A stretch of DNA of 64,000 nucleotides from Cognatundibacterium oligocarboniphilum (GTDB lineage Bacteria; Pseudomonadota; Gammaproteobacteria; Burkholderiales; Burkholderiaceae_D). The position numbers were made by a program, and so were the translations under genes. Below the pieces are notes generated by a model, which worked only from the letters and a program-made list of their open reading frames with translations, was not told where the DNA came from and did no database searches. Below, piece after piece: positions 1 through 9,280 of this stretch; positions within the stretch are counted from its first letter, which is position 1; each line of letters begins with the position of its first letter. The stretch covers positions 1-64,000 of the forward strand of contig NZ_JABXYJ010000001.1 of the NCBI RefSeq assembly GCF_013377855.1. Direction: 5' to 3'.

Positions 1-59
1 AGCAGCAGAGAAACGAGATTATGAACGACTTTTCCGCCGCTGACAAGCTCCTCGTCTAA
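1..59 (+). CDS. C-terminal tail of an unidentified gene (partial)
   Basis: An open frame enters from the left edge and stops at a TAA at 57-59, giving a tail ending NDFSAADKLLV. The rest lies outside the window, so no family can be named. It would converge with the enoyl-CoA hydratase gene, whose stop is 14 bases downstream on the other strand. A chance open frame of this length cannot be excluded. Confidence 0.3.
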   Translation, partial: QQRNEIMNDFSAADKLLV

Positions 60-72
60 ATTATTTACTCAG

Positions 73-849
73 TTATTGATTTTTAAAAACAGCGGATCGT
101 TTCTCCAGGAACGCTGCCATTCCCTCTTTCTGGTCTTCCGTTCCAAAACTCGCCTGAAATAAACGTCGTTCAAAATGTACGCCTTCTGACAAGGTCGTCT
201 CATAAGCCCGATTCACTGACTCTTTAATCATCATGACAATCGGCAACGACATACTGGCGATCGTACTGGCTGCTGCCATTGCCTCTTCCAGCAACATTTC
301 CTGCGGAACAACCCTTGAGACCAGTCCTGCGCGTTCAGCCTCGGCAGCATCCATCATGCGTGCGGTCAGGCACATGTCCATTGCTTTTGATTTGGAAATC
401 GCTCGCGGCAGGCGTTGAGTGCCACCCGCGCCAGGTAATGTGCCCAACTTAATTTCAGGCTGGCCGAATTTGGCATTTTCTGCAGCAATAATAAAGTCAC
501 ACATCATCGCCAATTCACACCCGCCGCCCAACGCATAACCAGCAACCGCCGCAATCACCGGCTTGCGGATCTGGCGAATAGTTTCCCAATTACGGGTGAT
601 GTAATCCCCTTTGTAAGTATCCATGAAACTGTAATTCGCCATCGCTGCGATATCAGCGCCAGCGGCGAAGGCTTTTTCACTACCGGTAATGACGATGCAC
701 TGGATTGCCTCATTGCTATCGAGACTCTTGAGTGCGCTACCCAATTCATTCATCAACTGATCATTCAAGGCATTGAGCGCCTTGGGACGATGCAAAGTGA
801 TCAGGCCGACCTTTTCCTTAATTTCAAGAATGATGCATTCGAATTCCAT
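73..849 (-). CDS. Enoyl-CoA hydratase/isomerase family protein
   Basis: A crotonase-fold protein of 258 residues that probably hydrates 2-enoyl-CoA in fatty-acid or aromatic-acid beta-oxidation in the cytoplasm. It has the crotonase oxyanion-hole segment [10 protein letters not shown], the second glycine-rich segment [15 protein letters not shown], and catalytic-type glutamates in [21 protein letters not shown], the arrangement of true hydratases of the PaaF/FadB1 type. An ATG at 849 is chosen because AGGAG lies five bases before it; a longer start at 864 lacks such a site. It stands alone, with no other beta-oxidation gene beside it, so the exact substrate is unknown. Confidence 0.9.
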   Translation of the reverse strand: MEFECIILEIKEKVGLITLHRPKALNALNDQLMNELGSALKSLDSNEAIQCIVITGSEKAFAAGADIAAMANYSFMDTYKGDYITRNWETIRQIRKPVIAAVAGYALGGGCELAMMCDFIIAAENAKFGQPEIKLGTLPGAGGTQRLPRAISKSKAMDMCLTARMMDAAEAERAGLVSRVVPQEMLLEEAMAAASTIASMSLPIVMMIKESVNRAYETTLSEGVHFERRLFQASFGTEDQKEGMAAFLEKRSAVFKNQ

Positions 850-970
850 ATGTACTCCTATCAATTGTGTGTAGACTTCAGAAAAATGCTGCGGTGATCA
901 TTGCATACATCATGTCACCCCGGGCTGCTTATGATCAATCAGATCAACTTTATCAGTGAAGGTAACTGAC

Positions 971-1123
971 ATGTGGCTATTAGCACTAGAGGCGGGAATC
1001 GCTCTTGGTATCTTAATTTTTATCGTCTGGTGGACGATGTTTTCTGGTCACACCGAAAACACAAAAACACCGCTGCCCCACGACGCAGATCGTCAGGATA
1101 CCGACAGCAGCCGGCATCGCTAG
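971..1123 (+). CDS. Small single-pass membrane protein, unknown function
   Basis: A 50-residue reading frame. Residues 2-24 form one hydrophobic helix (MWLLALEAGIALGILIFIVW onward), followed by a polar, charged tail ending in SSRHR. GAAGG lies 8 bases before the ATG. Its stop overlaps the apaG stop on the opposite strand by four bases (CTAG), so the two genes meet tail to tail with no spare sequence. The membrane helix plus polar tail argues for a real small protein. I do not recognise a family. Confidence 0.55.
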   Translation: MWLLALEAGIALGILIFIVWWTMFSGHTENTKTPLPHDADRQDTDSSRHR

Positions 1124-1494
1124 TGCAGAGTTCTCGGCAAAGACAATACAAATTCCGGAATATCCACCTCAAATCGGTGTCCGTCCTCGGCAACGCAGAA
1201 ATAAGAACCCTTCATTGTGCCTTGAGGCGTCTTCAGGATGCTGCCACTGGTGTATTCGAAACTCTGCCCGGGCGGCAAAAACGGCTGATGCCCAACGACG
1301 CCCAATCCACGGACTTCTTCCATCTGATTATTGGCGTCATTGATGATCCAGTGGCGCGAGATAAGCTGCGCTGCGACAGTGCCGGTATTTTTGATCGTAA
1401 TGGTATAAGCAAAAACAAAGCTGCCACGATCCGGTTCGGATTGCTCCGGTAAATATTGCGTCACCACTGAGACGCTCATCTGATAGGTTGCCAT
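1120..1494 (-). CDS. apaG: ApaG protein (Co2+/Mg2+ efflux-associated)
   Basis: A 124-residue ApaG-domain protein with an immunoglobulin-like beta fold. Family hallmarks seen are YTITIKNTG near residue 30, the RHW strand (LISRHWIINDAN) and GVVGHQPFLPPGQSFEYTSG. The family is linked to divalent cation resistance and diadenosine tetraphosphate metabolism, but its molecular role is unclear. The ATG at 1494 gives the usual family length and has AAGG upstream; the frame is open to 1572, but that extension does not resemble ApaG. It diverges from rpe, a common arrangement in Burkholderiales. Confidence 0.93.
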   Translation of the reverse strand: MATYQMSVSVVTQYLPEQSEPDRGSFVFAYTITIKNTGTVAAQLISRHWIINDANNQMEEVRGLGVVGHQPFLPPGQSFEYTSGSILKTPQGTMKGSYFCVAEDGHRFEVDIPEFVLSLPRTLH

Positions 1495-1622
1495 ATCCGC
1501 CTTTTCGTCCATTTCAAAATAACCACAAAATATATAAACAAGCATTGTGCCAGACCTTGCCACTGCCGGCATCGTCCGGGCAAGGTAAAATAGCGTATTG
1601 ATTATTTGCAGGATATTTTCTC

Positions 1623-2288
1623 ATGACCACCTATCGTATCGCCCCCAGCATCTTGTCTGCAGATTTTTCCCGTCTGGGGGAAGAAGTACGTAATGTTGTC
1701 GCCGCCGGAGCCGACATGATCCACTTTGATGTCATGGACAATCATTACGTTCCCAATCTCACGATTGGCCCACTCGTCTGCGAAGCAATACGTCCTCATG
1801 TGCAGGTGCCGATAGACGTACACCTGATGGTCAAGCCGGTCGACCGCATTATTCCTGACTTTGCGAAAGCGGGAGCGAATATCATCAGTTTCCATCCGGA
1901 AGGCTCTGAGCACATTGACCGCAGCCTGCAACTGATCCGTGATCATGGCTGCCTGGCCGGGCTGGTACTCAATCCAGCCACACCACTGCAAGTGCTGGAG
2001 CATGTCATGGATAAGCTGGATCTGATTTTACTGATGTCCGTCAATCCGGGTTTTGGCGGACAATCCTTCATTCCGCATACCCTGAAAAAAATCGCCGCAG
2101 TCAGAAAGATGATTGATGACTCTGACCGCAATATCATGTTGCAGGTCGACGGTGGTGTAAAAGTGGACAACATTGCAGAAATCGCCGCCGCAGGTGCCGA
2201 TACCTTCGTCGCCGGCTCCGCTATTTTCGGAAAGCCTGACTACAAAGCCATTATTGATTCCATGCGCGGCGAATTAATGAAAGTCTGA
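1623..2288 (+). CDS. rpe: Ribulose-phosphate 3-epimerase
   Basis: Interconverts D-ribulose 5-phosphate and D-xylulose 5-phosphate in the pentose phosphate pathway. The 221-residue TIM barrel shows [16 protein letters not shown] at the start, the metal and catalytic motifs [17 protein letters not shown] and VHLMV, the [12 protein letters not shown] phosphate loop, and the final DGGV and AGSAIFG segments. Length and start are standard, with AGGA before the ATG. It is followed by gph in the same direction, the usual pairing, and the trp genes lie further on. Confidence 0.97.
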   Translation: MTTYRIAPSILSADFSRLGEEVRNVVAAGADMIHFDVMDNHYVPNLTIGPLVCEAIRPHVQVPIDVHLMVKPVDRIIPDFAKAGANIISFHPEGSEHIDRSLQLIRDHGCLAGLVLNPATPLQVLEHVMDKLDLILLMSVNPGFGGQSFIPHTLKKIAAVRKMIDDSDRNIMLQVDGGVKVDNIAEIAAAGADTFVAGSAIFGKPDYKAIIDSMRGELMKV

Positions 2289-2321
2289 TATATCCCGCAC
2301 CTCAATACTGTTATCCCGGCA

Positions 2322-2353
2322 ATGCGATAAGCTGACCTGACTGCTTATCGCAT
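2322..2353. other. Perfect 11-bp hairpin between rpe and gph
   Basis: ATGCGATAAGC and GCTTATCGCAT face each other across a 10-base loop. No T-tract follows on either strand, so this is not a canonical intrinsic terminator. It may slow or partly end rpe transcripts or protect the mRNA end. Confidence 0.55.
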
Positions 2354-2378
2354 CACAATACGCACCAGCCTGTTACTT

Positions 2379-3062
2379 ATGTTCTCCTCTATTCAAGCCG
2401 TCATCATTGATCTTGACGGCACCATGCTCGATACTGCACCGGATTTTCTGGTCGCCATCAACCACATGCGGGCCGAATTCAAGCTGAAACCGCTGACTCT
2501 GGAGCAAATCAAACGCATGGTCGGCAAAGGCTCCGAACACCTGATCCGCCAGGTGTTGGCAATTGATCTCGCCACGCACGAAGCCGGGCAGCTGTTTAAT
2601 GCCGCGATGGATGCCTATCAGCGCCACTATCTGACCATCAATGGCAAGCATTGCAGCCTTTATCCTGAAGTCAAGGAGGGATTGCAGGCGTTCCGGAAAA
2701 TGGGTTTGCGGCTGGCCTGCGTTACTAACAAACCGCTCGCTTTTGCCGTGCCACTGATGCAGAAAACAGGTTTATCTTCTTATTTTGAGCTGATTTACGG
2801 TGGTGACTCATTCCCGAAAAAGAAACCTGATCCACTGCCCTTATTGCACGTTTGCCAGGAATTTTCTTTACCCCCTCAACATGTGCTGGCGATCGGAGAC
2901 TCCAGCAATGATGCCGTCGCAGCACGCGCTGCCGGCTGCCCGGTTTTGAGTGTTCCTTATGGATATAATCATGGAGAGCCTGTACAAAATATTGAAAGTG
3001 ATGGTATAGTCGGCTCTCTGTTAGAGGCAGCAAAACTGCTGAATGCAGAAATTCAACATTAA
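2379..3062 (+). CDS. gph: Phosphoglycolate phosphatase
   Basis: A HAD-superfamily hydrolase that removes phosphate from 2-phosphoglycolate. The 227-residue protein has motif I DLDGTMLDT (nucleophile Asp12 and acid Asp14), motif II in CVTNKP, the Lys of motif III in FPKKKPDP, and motif IV in AIGDSSNDAVAARAAG. The cap domain lies at about residues 20-80. Start and length fit the proteobacterial Gph family. It lies between rpe and the trp genes, as in many Burkholderiales. Confidence 0.95.
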   Translation: MFSSIQAVIIDLDGTMLDTAPDFLVAINHMRAEFKLKPLTLEQIKRMVGKGSEHLIRQVLAIDLATHEAGQLFNAAMDAYQRHYLTINGKHCSLYPEVKEGLQAFRKMGLRLACVTNKPLAFAVPLMQKTGLSSYFELIYGGDSFPKKKPDPLPLLHVCQEFSLPPQHVLAIGDSSNDAVAARAAGCPVLSVPYGYNHGEPVQNIESDGIVGSLLEAAKLLNAEIQH

Positions 3063-3082
3063 TTTCACCATTCCAATCAAGA

Positions 3083-3163
3083 ATGTCTTTCGATAACAAA
3101 CGTCCGACAATGACACCAGGCGCCTTTGAGGCCTGGCTATGGCGACGCTGGCAATTCTGTTAA
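3083..3163 (+). CDS. Possible Trp-rich leader peptide upstream of trpE
   Basis: A 26-codon frame beginning MSFDNK and ending EAWLWRRWQFC, with three Trp codons within six positions (codons 18, 20 and 23) just before the stop. It sits 142 bases upstream of trpE in the only gap before the operon. Clustered Trp codons in a short frame before trpE are the signature of transcription attenuation, where ribosome stalling reports low Trp-tRNA. The ribosome binding site is weak, and a shorter start at codon 10 is possible. This is an inference from position and codon content. Confidence 0.4.
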   Translation: MSFDNKRPTMTPGAFEAWLWRRWQFC

Positions 3164-3185
3164 TTTACTGAATGCCGCGAGTAGC

Positions 3186-3218
3186 TGTGCGCATCCCCTG
3201 CACAACTTCTTGTTTGTT
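3186..3218 (+). promoter_or_regulatory. Candidate attenuator hairpin before trpE
   Basis: TGTGC and GCACA form a short stem (3186-3190 with 3200-3204), followed by a T-rich stretch CTTCTTGTTTGTTA. The stem is only five pairs, so the call is tentative; it is listed because it follows the Trp-rich frame and precedes trpE. A competing hairpin inside the leader (CCAGGC with GCCTGG, about 3116-3135) could act as the alternative structure. Confidence 0.25.
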
Positions 3219-3305
3219 ATATCCATCAGTTTTATCCGTCCATACACCCAGAAGTGTCCCACTATGTCTGCCGCAGGCAAACATACGGGCGGCTGAAAGA
3301 AAATC

Positions 3306-4802
3306 ATGACTGAACTCGAATTCAAATCGTTGGCCGCGCAAGGCTACAACCGTATCCCCATGATTGCGGAAGCATTCGCCGATCTGGAAACCCCTCTGAC
3401 GCTGTATCTGAAGCTCGCTCAAAGCCAGAATGCAGGGAAAAATACCTTCCTGCTGGAATCGGTAATGGGTGGCGAGCGCTTCGGGCGTTATTCCTTTATC
3501 GGCTTACCTGCCTGCACACTGGTGCGCAGCATCGGTGAGACGGTTGAAGTCGTCAACAATGGCGACGTCATCGAAACACATCAGCAGAATCCGCTGGAAT
3601 TTATCGCCGCCTACCAAAGCCGCTTCAACGTCGCCCTGCGCCCTGGTCTGCCACGGTTTTGCGGTGGTCTGGCAGGATATTTCGGCTATGACGCCGTACG
3701 CTATGTGGAAAAACGACTGGCCGGCAAAGCGCCGAAAGATGATCTGAAATTACCCGAGATTCAGCTCTTGCTGACCGAAGAACTGGCTGTGATTGATAAC
3801 GTGTCCGGTAAGCTCTACCTGATTGTATATGCAGACCCGGCGCAACCGGAAGCATGGAGTAAAGCACGTCAACGCCTCAAAGACCTGCGGGCGATGCTGC
3901 GCCGTAACGTCGATGCACCGGTCACATCCTCTTCCGTCCGCACTGAATCCATCCGCGATTTTTCCAAAGAGGATTACTTAAAGGCAGTGGAAAAAGCCAA
4001 GGAATACATCATGGCGGGTGATCTGATGCAGGTGCAGGTCGGACAACGCATCCGGAAGCCTTACGTCGACTCCCCCTTGTCGCTGTATCGTGCGCTGCGT
4101 TCCCTGAATCCTTCGCCCTACATGTATTTTTACAATTTCGGAGACATGCAGATTATCGGTGCATCACCGGAAATCCTGGTACGAAATGAAGCGCTGAATG
4201 ACGGCAATAAAAAAGTCACGATCAGGCCACTGGCCGGCACCCGTCCGCGCGGCTCGACACCGGAACGCGATGCAGAGCTGGCCAAAGAATTATTGGCGGA
4301 CCCGAAGGAAATCGCCGAGCACGTGATGCTGATTGACCTGGCACGCAACGATATCGGACGTATCGCGCAAACAGGCACCGTAAAAGTCACTGACCAGATG
4401 GTGATCGAAAAATACTCGCATGTGCAGCACATCGTATCGAATGTCGAAGGTATCTTACAACCTAATCTTTCCAATCTGGATGTGCTGAAGGCAACCTTCC
4501 CCGCAGGCACCTTATCCGGTGCACCGAAAGTCCGGGCGATGGAACTGATTGACGAACTGGAACCAGTCAAGCGCGGTATCTACGGCGGTGCCTGCGGCTA
4601 TTTATCATTCGGCGGCGAAATGGATCTCGCCATCGCCATCCGCACCGGCGTGCTGAAAGATGGCATGCTGTATGTGCAGGCGGCTGCCGGCGTGGTGGCG
4701 GATTCGGTGCCGGAAATGGAATGGCAGGAAACAGAGAACAAGGCCCGCGCCGTATTACGTGCAGCAGAACAGGTTCAAGATGGTCTGGATGGAGAAATTT
4801 AA
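3306..4802 (+). CDS. trpE: Anthranilate synthase component I
   Basis: Makes anthranilate from chorismate using ammonia delivered by TrpG, the first committed step of tryptophan synthesis. The 498-residue protein has the N-terminal LLES tryptophan-feedback motif (FLLESVMGG, about residue 48) and the chorismate-binding C-terminal domain with IGASPEILVR, RPLAGTRPRG, HVMLIDLARND and the final GGACGYLSFGG and AAAGVVADS segments. Its TAA stop directly abuts the trpG start, so the two subunits are probably translationally coupled. Confidence 0.97.
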   Translation: MTELEFKSLAAQGYNRIPMIAEAFADLETPLTLYLKLAQSQNAGKNTFLLESVMGGERFGRYSFIGLPACTLVRSIGETVEVVNNGDVIETHQQNPLEFIAAYQSRFNVALRPGLPRFCGGLAGYFGYDAVRYVEKRLAGKAPKDDLKLPEIQLLLTEELAVIDNVSGKLYLIVYADPAQPEAWSKARQRLKDLRAMLRRNVDAPVTSSSVRTESIRDFSKEDYLKAVEKAKEYIMAGDLMQVQVGQRIRKPYVDSPLSLYRALRSLNPSPYMYFYNFGDMQIIGASPEILVRNEALNDGNKKVTIRPLAGTRPRGSTPERDAELAKELLADPKEIAEHVMLIDLARNDIGRIAQTGTVKVTDQMVIEKYSHVQHIVSNVEGILQPNLSNLDVLKATFPAGTLSGAPKVRAMELIDELEPVKRGIYGGACGYLSFGGEMDLAIAIRTGVLKDGMLYVQAAAGVVADSVPEMEWQETENKARAVLRAAEQVQDGLDGEI

Positions 4803-5375
4803 ATGCTACTGATGATCGACAACTACGATTCCTTCACCTACAACCTCGTGCAGTATTTTGCCGAACTGGGTCAAGATGTCCGTACTTTCCGCAACGACGA
4901 AATTACGCTGGAGCAAATCAGCGCCCTGAAACCCGATCATATCTGCATTTCCCCTGGTCCGTGCACACCGCATGAAGCCGGAATTTCTGTGCCGCTCATC
5001 AAGCATTTCGCCGGAAAAATTCCGATCCTGGGAGTCTGCCTGGGTCATCAGAGTATTGGTGCGGCCTTTGATGGCAACATTGTGCGAGCAAAGCAGGTGA
5101 TGCACGGAAAAACGTCCACGATCGCCCACACCGGTGTCGGCGTGTTCAACAACCTGCCCAGTCCCTATACCGTGATCCGCTACCATTCGCTCGCAATTGA
5201 ACGTGCCAGCCTGCCCGCTTGTCTGGAAGTCACGGCCTGGACGGATGACGGTGAAATCATGGGCGTCCGGCATAAAGAATTCGACCTGCAGGGTGTTCAG
5301 TTTCATCCTGAATCCATTCTGTCTGAGCACGGCCATGCACTGCTGAAAAACTTTTTGACTGGAACACCATCATGA
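4803..5375 (+). CDS. trpG: Anthranilate synthase component II (glutamine amidotransferase)
   Basis: Supplies ammonia from glutamine to TrpE. The 190-residue class I amidotransferase shows [15 protein letters not shown] at the N-terminus, the oxyanion motif [11 protein letters not shown], the nucleophile Cys in [13 protein letters not shown] (about residue 80), and the catalytic His/Glu in [12 protein letters not shown]. The start immediately follows the trpE stop, and its own stop overlaps the trpD start by four bases (ATGA). A dual role in folate synthesis (PabA-like) is possible, as in many bacteria with one such gene. Confidence 0.97.
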   Translation: MLLMIDNYDSFTYNLVQYFAELGQDVRTFRNDEITLEQISALKPDHICISPGPCTPHEAGISVPLIKHFAGKIPILGVCLGHQSIGAAFDGNIVRAKQVMHGKTSTIAHTGVGVFNNLPSPYTVIRYHSLAIERASLPACLEVTAWTDDGEIMGVRHKEFDLQGVQFHPESILSEHGHALLKNFLTGTPS

Positions 5376-6403
5376 CGATCACTCAACAAGAAGCATTAAC
5401 CCGCCTGATTGAACACCGTGAAATTTTTCACGATGAAATGCTGTTCTTATTTCGCAAGCTGATGGGGGGTGAATTAAGTCCTGTCATGATCACCGCACTG
5501 ACAATGGGATTGCGCGTCAAAAAAGAAAGTATCGGCGAAATTACGGCTGCCGCACAGGTAATGCGTGAGTTTTCCACCAAAGTGCCGCTTGCTAATACAC
5601 AGAACATGATCGATATCGTCGGCACAGGCGGTGACGGTGCGAATACGTTCAATATCTCCACCGCGTCCATGTTCGTTACCGCCGCTGCCGGAGCCCGCGT
5701 TGCCAAACATGGTGGACGTAGTGTTTCCTCCTCTTCCGGCAGTGCAGATGCTCTGGAATCTTTAGGTGCCAACATTCATCTGACTCCCGAGCAGATCGCC
5801 CAGTCCGTGGCGCAGACCGGTATCGGATTCATGTTCGCCCCCAATCATCACGGTGCGATGAAGCATGCTGCGCCTGTGCGTAAAGAACTGGGAGTCCGCA
5901 CGATCTTCAATATTCTGGGGCCACTCACTAATCCCGCAGGTGCGCCCAATATCCTGATGGGTGTGTTCCATCCTGACCTGGTCGGCATTCAGGTCCGTGT
6001 GCTGCAAAGACTGGGGGCACAGCATGCACTGGTGGTGTGGGGCCGCGACAATATGGATGAAGTATCACTCGGCGCCCCAACCATGGTCGGGGAACTGATC
6101 AACGGTGAGATCCGCGAATACGATATCCATCCGGAAGACTTTGGCTTGCAAATGGTATCCAACCGCAATCTGAAAGTTGAGGGTGCTGCAGAGTCCCGCG
6201 AAAAAATCATGGAAGTCATGAATAACGTCGATGGCCCGGCACGCGATATCGTCGCGCTGAATGCAGGAACAGCTTTGTATGGCGCCGGCATTACCGGATC
6301 CATTGCAGATGGTGTCCGGAAAGCCCAGGAAACCATTGCTTCCGGAGCAGCACTCGCCAAACTGGAACAGTTTGTCCAGGTCACTCAACAACTCGGAAAA
6401 TAA
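5372..6403 (+). CDS. trpD: Anthranilate phosphoribosyltransferase
   Basis: Joins anthranilate to PRPP to give phosphoribosylanthranilate. The 343-residue protein has the family's PRPP loop [15 protein letters not shown] (about residue 86), the [18 protein letters not shown] segment, the anthranilate-site arginine region around [24 protein letters not shown], and the magnesium-site DE in [14 protein letters not shown]. It overlaps trpG by an ATGA junction and lies three bases before trpC. Confidence 0.97.
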   Translation: MTITQQEALTRLIEHREIFHDEMLFLFRKLMGGELSPVMITALTMGLRVKKESIGEITAAAQVMREFSTKVPLANTQNMIDIVGTGGDGANTFNISTASMFVTAAAGARVAKHGGRSVSSSSGSADALESLGANIHLTPEQIAQSVAQTGIGFMFAPNHHGAMKHAAPVRKELGVRTIFNILGPLTNPAGAPNILMGVFHPDLVGIQVRVLQRLGAQHALVVWGRDNMDEVSLGAPTMVGELINGEIREYDIHPEDFGLQMVSNRNLKVEGAAESREKIMEVMNNVDGPARDIVALNAGTALYGAGITGSIADGVRKAQETIASGAALAKLEQFVQVTQQLGK

Positions 6404-6406
6404 AAC

Positions 6407-7210
6407 ATGTCGGATATTCTTAAGCAAATTCTGGATGTTAAAAAGAACGAGATCGTTGCAGCCAGCAAGTATCAGTCATTGCACAGCCTGCGTCATGAAG
6501 TGGAAACGAACAAAGAAATCCGCGCACAGATGCGCGACTTCGAAGCGGCATTACGTCACCGGATCGCAGCCGGTCAACCGGCTGTGATTGCCGAAATCAA
6601 AAAGGCATCCCCCTCCAAAGGCATACTGCGTCCGGATTTTCACCCAGACGACATTGCTGCCAGCTACGCGGCACACGGTGCGGCCTGCCTGTCGGTATTG
6701 ACCGATGTGAATTTTTTTCAGGGCGCCCCGGAATATCTGCAGCAGGCACGTGCTGCCTGCATGATTCCGGTACTGCGTAAAGACTTCATCATTGATCCTT
6801 ATCAGATTTATCAGGCGCGCCAGTGGGGGGCCGACTGCATCCTGCTGATCGTTGCCGCACTTGATCATGGTCTGATGGCAGAACTTGAAGCCTGTGCGCA
6901 GGAACTGGGCATGAGCGTACTGGTTGAAAGTCATGATGCGCAGGAGCTGGAAGCCGCACTCAGACTCAAGACTCCGCTCATCGGAATTAATAACCGGAAT
7001 TTACGGACGTTTGAAGTATCGCTGGAAACGACGCTCGGGTTACTCCCCCGGATTGCTGCCGACAAGCTGGTGATCACCGAATCCGGCATCATGTCTGCTG
7101 CAGACGTAACGCGGATGCGTGCCGCCAACGTACATGGATTCCTGGTAGGAGAAGCTTTCATGCGGGCAGAAAACCCCGGCGCAGAGCTGGCGAAAGTCTT
7201 TGGTATCTGA
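6407..7210 (+). CDS. trpC: Indole-3-glycerol phosphate synthase
   Basis: Closes the indole ring, converting carboxyphenylamino-deoxyribulose phosphate to indoleglycerol phosphate. The 267-residue TIM barrel has the catalytic lysine region [11 protein letters not shown] (about residue 61), [26 protein letters not shown], the glutamate and asparagine strands VLVESHD and [13 protein letters not shown], and ITESGI near the end. It is not fused to TrpF. It is the last gene of the cluster; trpF, trpB and trpA are not in the window. Confidence 0.97.
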   Translation: MSDILKQILDVKKNEIVAASKYQSLHSLRHEVETNKEIRAQMRDFEAALRHRIAAGQPAVIAEIKKASPSKGILRPDFHPDDIAASYAAHGAACLSVLTDVNFFQGAPEYLQQARAACMIPVLRKDFIIDPYQIYQARQWGADCILLIVAALDHGLMAELEACAQELGMSVLVESHDAQELEAALRLKTPLIGINNRNLRTFEVSLETTLGLLPRIAADKLVITESGIMSAADVTRMRAANVHGFLVGEAFMRAENPGAELAKVFGI

Positions 7211-7255
7211 TCTGTCTGACAAGCTGCATAAAGCTCCCTGTCTGTCCTCCACGTT

Positions 7256-7295
7256 AAAAAACCGCCGCCCAGTCATATAGGGCGACGGTTTTTTT
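7256..7295 (+). terminator. Intrinsic terminator of the trp operon
   Basis: A GC-rich stem (CCGCCGCCC against GGGCGACGG, one mismatch) with a nine-base loop is flanked by an A-run and a T-run of seven. It lies 46 bases after the trpC stop. The flanking A-run means it could also end transcripts of the converging M61 peptidase gene. Confidence 0.9.
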
Positions 7296-7325
7296 AATGA
7301 TGCAGTCCGGTAGCCGAAACGGAAC

Positions 7326-9221
7326 TTACCGTCTGCTTTTTTTCTGAAAACTGGGGCGGCTCAAGCCTGTTTTTTTACCGGGTGAAGAAATGTTCAGTGA
7401 TACCGCAGGCATGTCTTCCGCCTGTAATGTTGCATGTACTGTCATCAGCTCATCGCGGCGGAAAGCATGAATTTCCACAGTTTCTCCAACACGGTAGCGG
7501 CCTATTGCAGCGCTCAATCCGTCTGCGACATCGGCAGCCGTGACACGCAAGCCGTTGATGGCAATGAGCACGTCGAGCGCTGACAAACCTGCCAGATGTG
7601 CCGCGCGGCCCTCAAACACGTTTCCGATTTTGCAGTCCCGCCCATCGGGCACTACTTTGATGCCCAGACTGGCTTTTTTACTGTTATCGCCAGCATCAAC
7701 AGCCACGCCAAAATCCGCATATAACTTCGCCAGTGGCACGTCTTCTGTACCACGGACATATTTATCCAGGAAACGGCGGGCATCCACACCGGTCGCCTTC
7801 ATGATGACGGATTCGATTTCACTTTCTGCCAGACCTTGCTGTTTCGCAGTCAGGGCTTTGGCATAAAAATCCCTGCCGAACTGCTGCCATAAAGCGCGCA
7901 TCACATCATCCAGCGATTTCTTTCCGGCTGTTGCTGCGCGTATGGTCAGATCCAGTCCCAAGGCCACCAGAGAACCTTTGGTGTAATAGCTGACGATGGC
8001 GTTGGGAGAATTTTCATCCTGACGATAGTATTTGGTCCAGGCATCGAAGCTGGATTCCGCCACGCTCTGCTTTTTGCGGCCGCTGCCGCGGGTAACCAGA
8101 TTGATGGTTTTCGCAAGCATTTTCAGGTAAGCCGCTTCGTCAATGACGCCGGCCCGCACCAGCATCAGATCATCGTAATAACTGGTAAAGCCTTCAAACA
8201 ACCAAAGCAGACTGGTGTAATTTTCGCGACTCAGATCGTAATCGGCAAATATCGCTGGCTTAATCCGCTTCACATTCCAGGTATGGAAATATTCATGGCT
8301 GCACAAGCCAAGAAACCCTTTATATCCCTCGCTCATACCGGGCTGGTGTTTCAGGGAAATATCATTGCGACTGCAAATCAGCGCGGTGGATGCACGGTGC
8401 TCCAATCCGCCGTATCCTTCACCGACCGCCATGGTCATGAATACATAGCGATCCATCGGCGCTTTTTTGGAGCGGGGCTCAAACAGGGCAATCTGACTTT
8501 CACAGATTTTCCGTACATCGGCCACCATGCGATCCATGTCGATGTTCGGCACTTTACCGGTGACCACGAAATCATGTGGAACACCGCAGGCTTCAAAGGT
8601 AGCCAATACGAAATCGCCCATTTCTACCGGATGATCAATCAGCTCGTCATAATTACGGGCAGTATAAGTGCCAAAACCGTAGCGTTTCGCTTTCAGTTCG
8701 GTCAGCGCAGTTGCCACCCGCCATGTCTTGCAGGCCGGGTCGGCCGGACGCTGGAGATCGACAACATGCGGCAGATGTTCCTGCCCATGCACGGACAGAA
8801 AAACACTGGTGCCGTTAAAGAATCCGTGCGTCTGGTCCAGATGCGCCGCCCGCACGGACAAATCCCATGCATACACTTCATAACTGATCGTCAGCGCAGC
8901 TTTGCACGGCGCAGCCTGCCAGGTGTGTTTATCCAGTTTTTTCAACCCAATCTTTTTGCCGTCGCAACTGGCACTGATCTGCTGGATATGCCGGGCAAAA
9001 TCCCGCACCATATAACTACCCGGGATCCAGGCCGGCAGACTGACAAGCTGCCCGCTTTCGGAAGGCGCAGCAATCGTCAGAGTGACCTCAAAAATATGTC
9101 CTGCCAGATCTTTGGGAATAATGCTGTAATGCGGTGAGCTGCTTACGGTCGCCGGAGATAATACGCTGCTCCGTGCACTGCTGGTTTGCCGGTCTCTCTC
9201 AGGCTTCGTCGCTGTTGTCAT
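7326..9221 (-). CDS. M61 family metallopeptidase with PDZ domain
   Basis: A glycyl-aminopeptidase-type zinc peptidase of about 631 residues. The M61 beta domain (IPAWIPGSYMVRDFARH, about residue 65) is followed by the catalytic domain with HEYFH (about residues 309-313) and the third zinc ligand Glu in LLWLFEGFTSYYDD. A PDZ domain follows at about residues 500-590 (FEGRAAHLAGLSALDVLIAINGLRV). The ATG at 9221 is preferred over a TTG six bases upstream. No clear signal peptide is seen, so a cytoplasmic location is likely. It converges with the trp operon. Confidence 0.9.
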   Translation of the reverse strand: MTTATKPERDRQTSSARSSVLSPATVSSSPHYSIIPKDLAGHIFEVTLTIAAPSESGQLVSLPAWIPGSYMVRDFARHIQQISASCDGKKIGLKKLDKHTWQAAPCKAALTISYEVYAWDLSVRAAHLDQTHGFFNGTSVFLSVHGQEHLPHVVDLQRPADPACKTWRVATALTELKAKRYGFGTYTARNYDELIDHPVEMGDFVLATFEACGVPHDFVVTGKVPNIDMDRMVADVRKICESQIALFEPRSKKAPMDRYVFMTMAVGEGYGGLEHRASTALICSRNDISLKHQPGMSEGYKGFLGLCSHEYFHTWNVKRIKPAIFADYDLSRENYTSLLWLFEGFTSYYDDLMLVRAGVIDEAAYLKMLAKTINLVTRGSGRKKQSVAESSFDAWTKYYRQDENSPNAIVSYYTKGSLVALGLDLTIRAATAGKKSLDDVMRALWQQFGRDFYAKALTAKQQGLAESEIESVIMKATGVDARRFLDKYVRGTEDVPLAKLYADFGVAVDAGDNSKKASLGIKVVPDGRDCKIGNVFEGRAAHLAGLSALDVLIAINGLRVTAADVADGLSAAIGRYRVGETVEIHAFRRDELMTVHATLQAEDMPAVSLNISSPGKKTGLSRPSFQKKSRR

Positions 9222-9280
9222 GCTCAACGATCTTTCTTTGTGTTGTAGTTGATTGTGATTTTTTGCCGTGATCAGAGATA

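Noticed and set aside
2322-2353. tRNA or small structured RNA between rpe and gph
   Set aside because: Only one simple stem is present, with no cloverleaf or conserved loop.
8283-9137. A 284-codon frame on the plus strand
   Set aside because: It lies wholly inside the M61 peptidase gene on the other strand, which has clear catalytic motifs; the plus-strand protein resembles nothing.
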